From NCBI GenBank assembly GCA_023414975.1, contig JAEZMI010000059.1, positions 1 to 16,246 on the forward strand: a DNA stretch of 16,246 nucleotides, read 5' to 3'. The DNA comes from Pseudomonadota bacterium. GTDB lineage: Bacteria > Pseudomonadota > Alphaproteobacteria > Rhizobiales > Xanthobacteraceae. Under the pieces are notes generated by a model. That model was not told the DNA's origin and ran no database searches. It saw nothing but the letters and a program-made list of their open reading frames with translations. The position numbers and the translations under genes are program-made. Below, one piece after another: positions 7,239 to 14,684 of this stretch; positions within the stretch are counted from its first letter, which is position 1, and every line of letters starts with the position of its first letter.

Positions 7239-9944
7239 TCACGCTTCGCTGGCGGCGCGCTTGGCGGCCGCCTTTGTCGCGGTCTTGCTTGTCTTCTTGG
7301 CGGCAGCCTTCTTTGGCGGCGCCTCGCCGCTCTTGCTGGCGGACGTCTTCCTGGTCGCGGGCTTTGCGCCCGCCCCCGTGGTCTTCGCGGCGCGCGTGGC
7401 ACGGCTGCTCGCCTTCGCGGGGGAGGCGGCGGCCTTGGCGTCAATCAGTTTCACCGCCTCATCGAGCGTGATCGCCGCTGGATCGATGTCCTTGGGCAAC
7501 GTCGCGTTGATCTTGCCGTGGTTCACATAGGCACCGAACCGACCCGGCCGCACGCTGATGGCACCGCCCTGCGTGGGGTGCTCACCGAGATCGCGTCCTC
7601 CGGCAGCGGCCCGTCCGCGCCCGGGACCCTTGTTCTGCTTGTCGGCGATCAGGGCCACGGCTCGATTGAGTCCGATGGTCAGCACATCGTCGCCCGGCTC
7701 AAGATTGGCGTAGGTCTTGCCGTGCTGCACATAGGGTCCGAAACGGCCGATGCCTGCCAGGATGGGTTCGCCGGACTCCGGGTGGCGGCCAATGTCGCGG
7801 GGAAGGGAAAGCAGGGACAGCGCCGTATCGAGATCGACATCGGTCGGCGCCAACCCCTTGGGGAGGCTGGAGCGCTTTGGCTTTTCGCCGTCCTTCGCCT
7901 CGCCGAGCTGGAGATAGGCGCCGAAACGACCGTCGCGCAGCGACACCTCCAGGCCGGTCTCAGGATCGGTGCCGAGAACCCGGTTGCCGGTGGCTTCGGT
8001 CCCGTTCTCGCCCTCGCCCGACTGGGCGGCGAGCGGGCGGGTGTACCGGCATTCGGGATAGTTCGAGCAGCCGATGAAGGCGCCGAATTTACCCACCTTC
8101 AGCGACAGGCGCCCGGTGCCGCATGTCGGGCACAGGCGGGGATCGCTGCCATCTTCCTTCGGGGGGAAGATGTGGGCGGTGAGCATCTCGTCGAGCGCGG
8201 CGATCACCTCGGAGACCCGTAGGTCCTTCGTCTCGCCGACGGCGGCGGTGAAATCGCGCCAGAAATCCCGGAGCACGTCCTTCCAGGCGAGTTCGCCGGC
8301 GGAGATCTGGTCGAGCTTTTCCTCCAGGTCGGCCGTGAAGTCGTACTCAACATAGCGGTCGAAGAAGCTTTCGAGGAAAGCCGTAACCAGGCGGCCCTTG
8401 TCTTCCGGGACGAGCCGGCGCTTGTCGAGCCGCACATATTCGCGGTCGCGCAGCACGGCGAGCACGGAGGCATAGGTCGACGGGCGGCCAATCCCGAGTT
8501 CTTCCATGCGCTTCACGAGCGATGCTTCCGAATAACGCGGCGGCGGCTCGGTAAAGTGCTGATCAGCCTTGATGCCCTTATTGGCGAGGCTTTCGCCGGT
8601 CGTCATGGCCGGCAGCCGGCGGCTCTCCTCGTCTTCCTCCTCATCGTCCCGCCCTTCGCGGTACAGCGTGAGGAAACCGTCGAACTTGATCACGGAGCCT
8701 GTGGCACGCAGTTCCAGCGCCCGCCCGCCTGCCGTGGCGGCGATGTCCACCGTCGTGCGTTCGAGCTCGGCTGACTCCATCTGGCTGGCGACGGTGCGCA
8801 CCCAGATCAGTTCATAAAGCTTGGCCTGCTCGGGCTCCAGATAGCGGGCCACGTCCTTTGGCCGGCGCGACATGTCGGTCGGGCGGATCGCCTCATGGGC
8901 TTCCTGCGCGTTCTTGGCCTTGGTCGTGTATTTGCGTGGCGCTGAGGGAACATAGCGCTCGCCATATTCCCGGCCGATCACGGCGCGTGCGGCGGCTACC
9001 GCTTCGGGCGCCATGTCGACACCGTCGGTACGCATATAGGTGATGAGGCCGACAGTCTCGCCGCCAACATCGACGCCTTCATAGAGCCGCTGCGCCACGC
9101 GCATCGTCGAGGCTGGCGCGAGGCCGAGCTTGCGGCTGGCTTCCTGCTGCAAAGTCGAGGTGGTGAAGGGCGGCGAGGGGTGGCGCCGGGCCGGCTTGGC
9201 TTCGACCGAGCTCACGCGATAGGCCGCGCTCTCCAGAGCGGAGCGGAACGCGGCGGCCTCCTCGGCGGTGCCGACGTCAAGCCGGGCGATCTTCTTGCCA
9301 TCTGCCCCGACCAGGCGCGCCTCGAACACCTCGGCACGCGGCGTCGCCAGTTGCGCCACGATCGACCAGTATTCCCGGCGGACGAAGGTTTCGATCTCCC
9401 GCTCGCGGTCGCAGACGAGCCGAAGCGCCACCGACTGAACGCGACCTGCCGAGCGCGCGCCCGGCAGCTTGCGCCACAGCACCGGCGACAGCGTGAAGCC
9501 CACAAGGTAGTCGAGCGCTCGACGGGCGAGATAGGCATCCACCAGCGCGCCATCGATCTGCCGGGGATGGCGCATCGCCTCCAGCACGGCCTGCTTGGTG
9601 ATCGCATTGAACACCACGCGGGAAATCGGCTGGCCCTTCAGCGCGCGCTTTTCCTTAAGGACTTCCAGCACGTGCCAGGAAATTGCCTCGCCTTCGCGAT
9701 CAGGGTCGGTGGCCAGGATCAGGCCGTCGGCTTCCTTCACCGCGCGGGCAATGTCGGACAAGCGCTTCTGCGACTTGGGGTCGACATCCCAGAGCATGTG
9801 GAAGTCGTGCTCAGGGTCGACCGAGCCGTCCTTGGCCGGCAGGTCACGCACATGCCCATACGAGGCGATCACCTCGTACCCCGGCCCCAGATATTTGTTG
9901 ATCGTCTTGGCCTTCGCAGGCGACTCGACAATGACGACCTGCAT
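7239..9944 (-). CDS. topA: DNA topoisomerase I (type IA)
   Basis: This 901-residue enzyme relaxes negative supercoils through a transient 5'-phosphotyrosine. Residues 1-110 form the TOPRIM domain with the acidic triad in 'ATDPDREGEA' (D80, D82, E84). The catalytic tyrosine is Y303 in 'YMRTDG'. A four-cysteine zinc finger uses C605, C608, C626 and C632. Three related C-terminal repeats contain GRFGAY/GRFGPY, near 672, 733 and 801. The last 65 residues are a Lys/Ala-rich basic tail. An acidic stretch lies at 433-440. The ATG at 9944 gives the canonical start (MQVVIVESPAK). In-frame ATGs at 9956 and 9971 exist, but the promoter at 9987-10015 would put the transcript start only about nine bases before 9971. 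Confidence 0.95.
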   Translation of the reverse strand: MQVVIVESPAKAKTINKYLGPGYEVIASYGHVRDLPAKDGSVDPEHDFHMLWDVDPKSQKRLSDIARAVKEADGLILATDPDREGEAISWHVLEVLKEKRALKGQPISRVVFNAITKQAVLEAMRHPRQIDGALVDAYLARRALDYLVGFTLSPVLWRKLPGARSAGRVQSVALRLVCDREREIETFVRREYWSIVAQLATPRAEVFEARLVGADGKKIARLDVGTAEEAAAFRSALESAAYRVSSVEAKPARRHPSPPFTTSTLQQEASRKLGLAPASTMRVAQRLYEGVDVGGETVGLITYMRTDGVDMAPEAVAAARAVIGREYGERYVPSAPRKYTTKAKNAQEAHEAIRPTDMSRRPKDVARYLEPEQAKLYELIWVRTVASQMESAELERTTVDIAATAGGRALELRATGSVIKFDGFLTLYREGRDDEEEDEESRRLPAMTTGESLANKGIKADQHFTEPPPRYSEASLVKRMEELGIGRPSTYASVLAVLRDREYVRLDKRRLVPEDKGRLVTAFLESFFDRYVEYDFTADLEEKLDQISAGELAWKDVLRDFWRDFTAAVGETKDLRVSEVIAALDEMLTAHIFPPKEDGSDPRLCPTCGTGRLSLKVGKFGAFIGCSNYPECRYTRPLAAQSGEGENGTEATGNRVLGTDPETGLEVSLRDGRFGAYLQLGEAKDGEKPKRSSLPKGLAPTDVDLDTALSLLSLPRDIGRHPESGEPILAGIGRFGPYVQHGKTYANLEPGDDVLTIGLNRAVALIADKQNKGPGRGRAAAGGRDLGEHPTQGGAISVRPGRFGAYVNHGKINATLPKDIDPAAITLDEAVKLIDAKAAASPAKASSRATRAAKTTGAGAKPATRKTSASKSGEAPPKKAAAKKTSKTATKAAAKRAASEA

Positions 9945-9986
9945 CAGCCCGCGCATCCGTTGGTAGTCCATCCCAAAGCGGCCCGG

Positions 9987-10015
9987 AAAATGGGGTAGGC
10001 GCCCCTGACTGTCAA
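9987..10015 (-). promoter_or_regulatory. Candidate sigma-70 promoter for topA
   Basis: On the minus strand a perfect TTGACA (10010-10015) is 17 bases from CATTTT (9987-9992), a weak -10. The predicted transcript start near 9980 leaves about 35 bases before the preferred topA start at 9944. This also argues against the longest in-frame start. Confidence 0.5.
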
Positions 10016-10118
10016 ATGGCCCGGCGTCCTTGCCGCACGAGGGGCATCCTTCGCAAGCGGGAGATCACCCAGTAGCCCTTTTCGCACGGGGGGATGGAAG
10101 CGTCGGACGGCACTGCGA

Positions 10119-10147
10119 TTGGAAAAGAGACGGATTGCAATTATTGA
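10119..10147 (+). promoter_or_regulatory. Candidate promoter for the small gene at 10166
   Basis: TTGGAA (10119-10124) and TATTGA (10142-10147) are 17 bases apart and match consensus at four and three positions respectively. They fall at the edge of a very AT-rich patch (10135-10167, only 6 of 33 bases G or C). The predicted transcript would begin about a dozen bases before the ATG at 10166, so the leader would be very short. The exact boxes are uncertain. Confidence 0.3.
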
Positions 10148-10165
10148 TTTAGTTTATCACTTTAT

Positions 10166-10438
10166 ATGCACGCAATGGATGTATTCCTTATTCGCAGCGA
10201 TCGTTGTGCAACCATCATCAGGTCTCTCGTGAACGAGCACCCGCACGAACGCCGGATCCGCGACAAGGCGTCCTATATCGCTGACATGGCACGCGAACTT
10301 GCGTTCCTGGCCAGCGAGCACGAACTGGCGATCCTGCGATATCTGCTGAAGATGGCCAGCGACGAAGCCCTTTCCGTCGCGACCCCGCCTCCGACTGACG
10401 ACAACTCGTTCGGCACGGACGGGCTTGAACAGCGCTAG
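10166..10438 (+). CDS. Small hypothetical protein, 90 aa
   Basis: This is a short open frame between topA and dprA on the opposite strand. The protein is soluble and mostly helical, with a core at 37-68, 'YIADMARELAFLASEHELAILRYLLKMASDEA' in two overlapping parts, in which hydrophobic residues recur at helical spacing. The core resembles short uncharacterised proteins I associate with Hyphomicrobiales, but I cannot name a family. The last 20 residues are Pro/Asp-rich and look disordered. Codons in the middle favour G or C at the third position, as in the neighbours, which supports real coding. No Shine-Dalgarno precedes the ATG at 10166 or the alternative at 10175. No signal peptide or membrane segment is visible. 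Function unknown. Confidence 0.6.
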   Translation: MHAMDVFLIRSDRCATIIRSLVNEHPHERRIRDKASYIADMARELAFLASEHELAILRYLLKMASDEALSVATPPPTDDNSFGTDGLEQR

Positions 10439-10476
10439 ATCACGTTCACGCACGGATCGCGCACCGGCCGGCTGTC

Positions 10477-11589
10477 TCAAAGAAGCGACACGCGCCCGCC
10501 GCCATGGCGTTCCAGCCGGCCGGCCAGTTCGAGTTCCAGCAACAGGATCTGCACTTCGGCGGCGGATAGGCCCGAGAGGGCCACAAGGTCGTCCACCGGC
10601 AGCGGCGCCGGCCCGAGCAGGCCCAGCAGGCGGGAGCGGGCATTGTCATCGGGCTCGGGAATATCGAAGCTGCCGCCGGTTTCCTCCTCGGCGTCCAGCG
10701 AGCGCGGCAGGTTCCGCAGCAATGTCAGCCCCTCCAGCACCTCGGCGGCGTTTGTCACCAGCGTCGCACCATTCCGGATGAGGGCATTGGTGCCACTGGC
10801 GCGCGGATCCATCGGCGAGCCAGGAACGGCGAAGACGTCTCGCCCCTGCTCGGCAGCCAGCCGTGCGGTGATGAGCGAGCCGGAGCGCTCCGCAGCCTCT
10901 ACAACCACCACGCCACGCGACATGCCGGAGACCAGCCGATTGCGACGCGGAAAATCGCGCGCCCTCGGCTCCCATCCCATCGGCATTTCCGTAAGCACCA
11001 CGCCCTGCTCGGCAATGGCGCGCATGAGAGCTTCATTCTCGCGGGGATAGGGGCGGTCCAGCCCTCCGGCCAGCACGGCGACGGTGCCGAAGCCAAGGCT
11101 GGCCTCATGTGCCACCGCGTCGATACCGCGCGCCAGCCCGGAAACGATCACCCACCCTGCCTCACCCAGCCCACGCGCCAGACGCGCCGTCATGGTGCGG
11201 CCGACGCCCGAGGCGTTGCGGGAGCCGACGATGGCGACGCAGGGTCGGCTGAGCAGCGAGGGCTGCCCGAGCACCGCAATGAGCGGTGGCGCATCGTCGA
11301 TTTCACGCAAGAGGGCAGGGTACTCGGGTTCTCCGAGCGCGATGAAACGGCCGCCGAGTCGCTCGAGCGCGCGCATTTCGGCTTCCGCCTCTTGCGGCGT
11401 GGGCACGCGCGGCGGAATGAGCCCGCCGCCGCGCCGGGCAAGGCTTGGCAGCGCCTCCAGCGCCGCGGCTGCCCCGCCGTATCGGTTGATGAGGTTGCGG
11501 AAGCTGCGCGGGCCGACATTCTCGGTGCGGATAAGGCGGAGCCAATCGCGGCGCTGGTCCTGATCAAGACGAACGCCGCGCGGTGCCAT
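10477..11589 (-). CDS. dprA: DNA-processing protein DprA
   Basis: This 370-residue protein binds incoming single-stranded DNA and loads RecA during natural transformation. An N-terminal helical region (about 10-60) is followed by the Rossmann core (about 80-290), with 'VAIVGSRNAS' (118-127), 'SGLARGIDAVAHEAS' (150-164) and 'RNRLVSGMSRGVVVVEA' (216-232). A C-terminal winged helix (about 315-370) corresponds to the DML1-like domain. All expected parts are present. The ATG at 11589 has GAGGAG at 11597-11602, which overlaps the plsY stop codon, so ribosomes finishing plsY can restart here. It is the last gene of the pyrB-pyrC-plsY-dprA run. No other competence gene is visible in the window. Confidence 0.95.
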   Translation of the reverse strand: MAPRGVRLDQDQRRDWLRLIRTENVGPRSFRNLINRYGGAAAALEALPSLARRGGGLIPPRVPTPQEAEAEMRALERLGGRFIALGEPEYPALLREIDDAPPLIAVLGQPSLLSRPCVAIVGSRNASGVGRTMTARLARGLGEAGWVIVSGLARGIDAVAHEASLGFGTVAVLAGGLDRPYPRENEALMRAIAEQGVVLTEMPMGWEPRARDFPRRNRLVSGMSRGVVVVEAAERSGSLITARLAAEQGRDVFAVPGSPMDPRASGTNALIRNGATLVTNAAEVLEGLTLLRNLPRSLDAEEETGGSFDIPEPDDNARSRLLGLLGPAPLPVDDLVALSGLSAAEVQILLLELELAGRLERHGGGRVSLL

Positions 11590-11600
11590 CTGTCAGCTCC

Positions 11601-12206
11601 TCAGCCCTTCTTGCCGATCTTGCCTTCGGTCCCGGCCAGGAGCCGGGCGATGTTGGCCCGATGCATGAACCAGAGCAGGGCGGCGAGGATCGCCAGAAGC
11701 AGGCCGGTGGGCGCCGGCGCGACCACGAAGGCGGCAAGTGCCGTGAGCGCGCTGGCGACCAGCGCGGAGAGGGAGGAATAACGCGTGATGAAGGCGACCG
11801 CGAGCCAGGCGATGGCGAAGACCAGCGCCGCCTGCCACGCCAGCGCCAGCGTCACCCCGAGAAAGGTCGCAACCCCCTTGCCGCCCTTGAAGCCGAGCCA
11901 GACCGGGAAAAGATGGCCCAGAAAGGCACCGAGCGCCGCCGGCAGGGCCCCCGCGGGACCGATCAGCGCGCCGGCGAGTAGAACCGCCGCCGTGCCCTTG
12001 AGCGCGTCCCCCGCCAGAGTCGCCGCGGCAAGGCCCTTGCGGCCGGTGCGCAGCACATTGGTCGCACCAATATTGCCCGAGCCGATGCTGCGTATGTCCT
12101 GCGTTCCGGCCAGCCGGGTGAGAATGAGGCCGAACGGTATGGAGCCCAGCAAGTAGCCGAGCAGCAAGGCGATGACGCTCGGCAGGGTGGGAAGGGACCA
12201 GCTCAT
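11601..12206 (-). CDS. plsY: Acyl-phosphate:glycerol-3-phosphate acyltransferase PlsY
   Basis: This 201-residue inner-membrane enzyme moves an acyl group from acyl-phosphate to position 1 of glycerol-3-phosphate, the first step of phospholipid synthesis. It has several transmembrane segments and all three family motifs: 'GSGNIGATN' (42-50), 'GHLFPVWLGFKGGKGVAT' (97-114) and 'HRANIARLLAGTE' (182-194). The start at 12206 has AAGG about ten bases upstream. It follows pyrC by 51 bases and its stop overlaps the dprA ribosome-binding site. The 51-base gap contains a small 6-bp hairpin (12229-12234 with 12243-12248) of unknown meaning. A partner PlsX gene is not in the window. Confidence 0.95.
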   Translation of the reverse strand: MSWSLPTLPSVIALLLGYLLGSIPFGLILTRLAGTQDIRSIGSGNIGATNVLRTGRKGLAAATLAGDALKGTAAVLLAGALIGPAGALPAALGAFLGHLFPVWLGFKGGKGVATFLGVTLALAWQAALVFAIAWLAVAFITRYSSLSALVASALTALAAFVVAPAPTGLLLAILAALLWFMHRANIARLLAGTEGKIGKKG

Positions 12207-12257
12207 GCCCGCGACCTTAAAGGCTTTGCGCCGAAAGGAAACTCGGCGGCGTGAGGA

Positions 12258-13568
12258 TCATACATATTCATAGACGGTGCGCCCGGCGACCAGCGTGCGC
12301 ACGACGCGCCCTTCGAAGCGTGCTTCGTCAAAGGGCGTGTTCCGGCAGCGCGACTTCAACGTCGCGGCGTCCAGGATCCAGGCGTCGTCGGGCGCGATCA
12401 GCGCGATATCGGCGGGGCTGCCGGGCCGCAGCGTGCCGCCAGGCAGGCCGAGCAGTTCCGCCGGCCGCGTCGACATGGCCCGGATCAGGGCGGTGAGCGT
12501 CAGGCTGCCGTCGTTCACGAGGCGCAGCCCGGCCGCCAGCATTGTCTCCAACCCGATGGCCCCGAAGGCTGCCTCCGAGAAGGGCAGACGCTTCACCTCC
12601 ACATCCTGAGGGTCGTGGTCGGAGACGATGACGTCGATCAACCCTTCCGCCACCGCCTGAACCAGCGCCATCCGGTCGTCCTCGGACCGAAGCGGAGGGG
12701 TGAGCTTGAAGAAGGTGCGGTAGCCGACCACGTCGCGCTCATTGAGCGTGAGGTGATTGATGGAGGCAGAGGCGGTGACGGAGAGCCCCGCTTCCTTCGC
12801 CCGCCGCAACACGTCCAGCGATTCGGGGCAGGTGAGGGACGCGGCGTGGTAGCGGCCCCGCGTGATCGAGGCGAGGCGCACGTCGCGCTCGAAGACAATG
12901 GTTTCCGCCGCCTTCGGCATGCCGGCCAGACCAAGGCGTGACGCCAGCTCGCCTTCATTCATAACGCCTTCGCCGGCGAGCGACGTGTCTTCGGTGTGAT
13001 GCACGATCAGTGCATCGAAATCGCGGCCATAGGTGAGCGCGCGGCGAAGCACCTGGGCGGAAGCGACCGAATGGGTGCCATCGGTGAAGGCAACCGCGCC
13101 GGCGGCCCGGAGCAGCCCGATCTCGGTCATCTCGCGGCCTTCCAGACGCTTGGTCAGCGCCGCCATCGGGTGCACGTTGACGATCGCGGTGTCGCGCGCC
13201 CGGCGCATGACGAAATCGACGATGGCGGGCTCGTCGATGATCGGGTCGGTCTCGGGCTGGCAGATGATCGTGGTCACCCCGCCGGCCGCCGCCGCCTGGC
13301 TGGCCGAGGCCAGCGTCTCGCGATGTTCGGCGCCCGGCTCGCCGATAAAGGCGCGCATATCGATGAGACCCGGCACCGCGATGAGGTGCCGGCAGTCGAT
13401 GATCTCCGTGCCTTGCGGCAGGCCGGCCGATTTCAGGTTGCTGGCGAAGTCCTTCACCACGCCGTCGGCGATCAGCAGGTCCCCTCGTGCGTCGAAGTCG
13501 CGCGAGGGGTCGATCACGCGGGCATTGGCCAGAAGTACGGGCGGCAAAATCGGGCGGGGCTCACGCAT
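12258..13568 (-). CDS. pyrC: Dihydroorotase-like protein (PyrC/PyrX type), probably inactive
   Basis: This 436-residue amidohydrolase-fold protein aligns with class I dihydroorotases along its length. Conserved family stretches include 'GVMNEGELASRLGL' (201-214), 'SINHLTLNE' (269-277) and 'PPLRSEDDR' (291-299). Key zinc ligands are missing. The usual His-x-His after 'GLID' is Arg72-Ala73-Phe74, and the expected later His appears to be Ser244 in 'YHAASLT'. The His in 'HHTED' (190-194), Asp163 and Asp317 are kept. This pattern resembles the non-catalytic PyrX (PyrC') subunit that supports aspartate transcarbamoylase in pseudomonads. The ATG at 13568 is chosen because GGAA lies nine bases upstream and the protein then begins like its relatives. 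Its first eight bases overlap the end of pyrB. A separate active dihydroorotase is expected elsewhere. Confidence 0.88.
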   Translation of the reverse strand: MREPRPILPPVLLANARVIDPSRDFDARGDLLIADGVVKDFASNLKSAGLPQGTEIIDCRHLIAVPGLIDMRAFIGEPGAEHRETLASASQAAAAGGVTTIICQPETDPIIDEPAIVDFVMRRARDTAIVNVHPMAALTKRLEGREMTEIGLLRAAGAVAFTDGTHSVASAQVLRRALTYGRDFDALIVHHTEDTSLAGEGVMNEGELASRLGLAGMPKAAETIVFERDVRLASITRGRYHAASLTCPESLDVLRRAKEAGLSVTASASINHLTLNERDVVGYRTFFKLTPPLRSEDDRMALVQAVAEGLIDVIVSDHDPQDVEVKRLPFSEAAFGAIGLETMLAAGLRLVNDGSLTLTALIRAMSTRPAELLGLPGGTLRPGSPADIALIAPDDAWILDAATLKSRCRNTPFDEARFEGRVVRTLVAGRTVYEYV

Positions 13569-14514
13569 TGGGCAGGTTCCGCGACAGCGCGTCCAGCACG
13601 GCCATGCGGACGGCGACGCCCATCTCGACCTGCTCACGGATGAGGGACTGGGCGCCGTCGGCCACTGCCGAATCGATCTCGACACCGCGATTCATCGGGC
13701 CCGGATGCATCACCAGCGCATCCGGCTTGGCAAAGCGCAGCTTGGCTTCATCCAGTCCCCAGAAATGAAAATACTCTTTAACGGAGGGCACATAGGAGCC
13801 GTTCATGCGCTCGCGCTGCAGGCGCAGCATCATGACGATATCCACATCCGCCAGCCCCCGGCGCATGTCGCCGAACACCTCGACGCCGAAACGGTCGATG
13901 TCGCGCGGCAGCAGGGTGGGCGGGGCGATCACCCGCACCTGAGCGCCGAGTGCATGCAGCAGCAGGATGTTGGAGCGGGCGACGCGCGAATGGGTGATGT
14001 CGCCGCAGATGGCGACGGTGAGGCCCTGGATGCGGCCTTTGTTGCGGCGGATGGTGAGTGCATCGAGCAGCGCCTGCGTGGGATGCTCATGCGCCCCGTC
14101 GCCGGCGTTCACCACCGAGCAATCCACCTTGCGGGCGAGCAACTCGGCGGCGCCGGAAGCGCTGTGGCGCACGATCAGCACGTCGGGATGCATGGCGTTC
14201 AGCGTCGCGGCGGTGTCGATGAGGGTTTCGCCCTTTTTCACCGAGGAGTTGCCCACCGACATGTTCATCACGTCGGCGCCGAGGCGTTTGCCGGCGATCT
14301 CGAAGGAGGACTGGGTCCGCGTCGAGGCTTCGAAGAAAAGGTTGATCTGCGTGCGGCCCCGCAGCGTCGCCCGCTTCTTCTCGACCTGCCGGTTGAGGAC
14401 CACGAACTCTTCAGCGAGGTCGAGAAGCCCGACGATTTCGTCGGGGGAAAGGCCCTCGATGCCGAGCAGGTGGCGGCGCTGGAGGGCGAAGCTGGCAGTC
14501 GGGTTCGATGTCAT
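13561..14514 (-). CDS. pyrB: Aspartate carbamoyltransferase catalytic subunit
   Basis: This 317-residue enzyme condenses carbamoyl phosphate with aspartate in pyrimidine synthesis. The active site is intact: carbamoyl-phosphate loop 'FFEASTRTQSSFE' (60-72), 'SSVKKGE' (90-96) with the catalytic lysine, 'HPTQALLD' (144-151) and 'HPGPMNRG' (270-277). No regulatory subunit gene (pyrI) is present. The next gene is a degenerate dihydroorotase, as in the PyrB/PyrX type. The frame stays open to 14670 upstream, but 14514 gives the normal N-terminus. No Shine-Dalgarno is visible at 14514. A promoter at 14528-14556 would start the transcript only about seven bases before the ATG. The ATG sits in the loop of an inverted repeat (14504-14520). 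Confidence 0.95.
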   Translation of the reverse strand: MTSNPTASFALQRRHLLGIEGLSPDEIVGLLDLAEEFVVLNRQVEKKRATLRGRTQINLFFEASTRTQSSFEIAGKRLGADVMNMSVGNSSVKKGETLIDTAATLNAMHPDVLIVRHSASGAAELLARKVDCSVVNAGDGAHEHPTQALLDALTIRRNKGRIQGLTVAICGDITHSRVARSNILLLHALGAQVRVIAPPTLLPRDIDRFGVEVFGDMRRGLADVDIVMMLRLQRERMNGSYVPSVKEYFHFWGLDEAKLRFAKPDALVMHPGPMNRGVEIDSAVADGAQSLIREQVEMGVAVRMAVLDALSRNLPNA

Positions 14515-14520
14515 ATCGAA
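14504..14520. repeat. Inverted repeat around the pyrB start codon
   Basis: TTCGAT (14504-14509) and ATCGAA (14515-14520) form a perfect 6-bp inverted repeat around five bases. On the pyrB transcript the loop is ATGAC, so the start codon itself sits in the loop. It could be a weak translational switch or a protein site overlapping the transcript start. Chance occurrence is possible at this length. Confidence 0.4.
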
Positions 14521-14527
14521 GTCGGCT

Positions 14528-14556
14528 GGATAGACGCAGCCGGGCCCGGCCGCAAG
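14528..14556 (-). promoter_or_regulatory. Candidate pyrB promoter with a palindromic spacer
   Basis: On the minus strand CTTGCG (14551-14556) and CTATCC (14528-14533) are exactly 17 bases apart, resembling the alphaproteobacterial CTTGAC-N17-CTATAT pattern. The spacer holds a perfect 12-bp palindrome, GCCGGGCCCGGC (14539-14550), which a repressor could use. The predicted start near 14521 leaves almost no untranslated leader for pyrB. Confidence 0.45.
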
Positions 14557-14618
14557 CCATAAAGCACGATTTCCCAACGATTTCACGACGGCCGACCTTC
14601 CGCGAAGGCGGGCATCGG

Positions 14619-14643
14619 GGAACCGTCGCTGCGCCTCAGCGTT
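14619..14643 (+). promoter_or_regulatory. EcfG-type (general stress) promoter
   Basis: GGAAC (14619-14623), 16 bases, then CGTT (14640-14643) matches the alphaproteobacterial EcfG/SigT consensus GGAAC-N16/17-CGTT exactly. It is 41 bases upstream of the start of a small exported protein gene and correctly oriented, giving a leader of about 35 bases that contains a good AAGGAG. Among the intergenic GGAAC occurrences I looked at on both strands, this was the only one followed by CGTT at the right distance. A short CCTTC/GAAGG repeat (14596-14608) lies just upstream. Confidence 0.65.
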
Positions 14644-14684
14644 GTCTCGGCACGGCGCCAGAGCGCGCAAAAGGAGTATCGACG

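Noticed and set aside
10157..10480. Minus-strand frame opposite the small gene at 10166
   Set aside because: It is Arg/Val-rich, lacks a ribosome-binding site and overlaps the dprA end. The plus-strand frame has better composition and a helical core.
13569..13685. N-terminal extension of PyrC by 39 residues
   Set aside because: It would lie entirely inside pyrB in another frame and is Ser/Arg/Trp-rich. The start at 13568 has a Shine-Dalgarno and the expected N-terminus.
13033..14562. 509-residue plus-strand frame opposite pyrC and pyrB
   Set aside because: It mirrors two well-supported enzymes, has His/Asp/Gly-rich shadow composition, and shows no domain.
14515..14670. N-terminal extension of PyrB by 52 residues
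   Set aside because: The extension would span the divergent promoter region and has no family similarity. Starting at 14514 gives the normal enzyme length.
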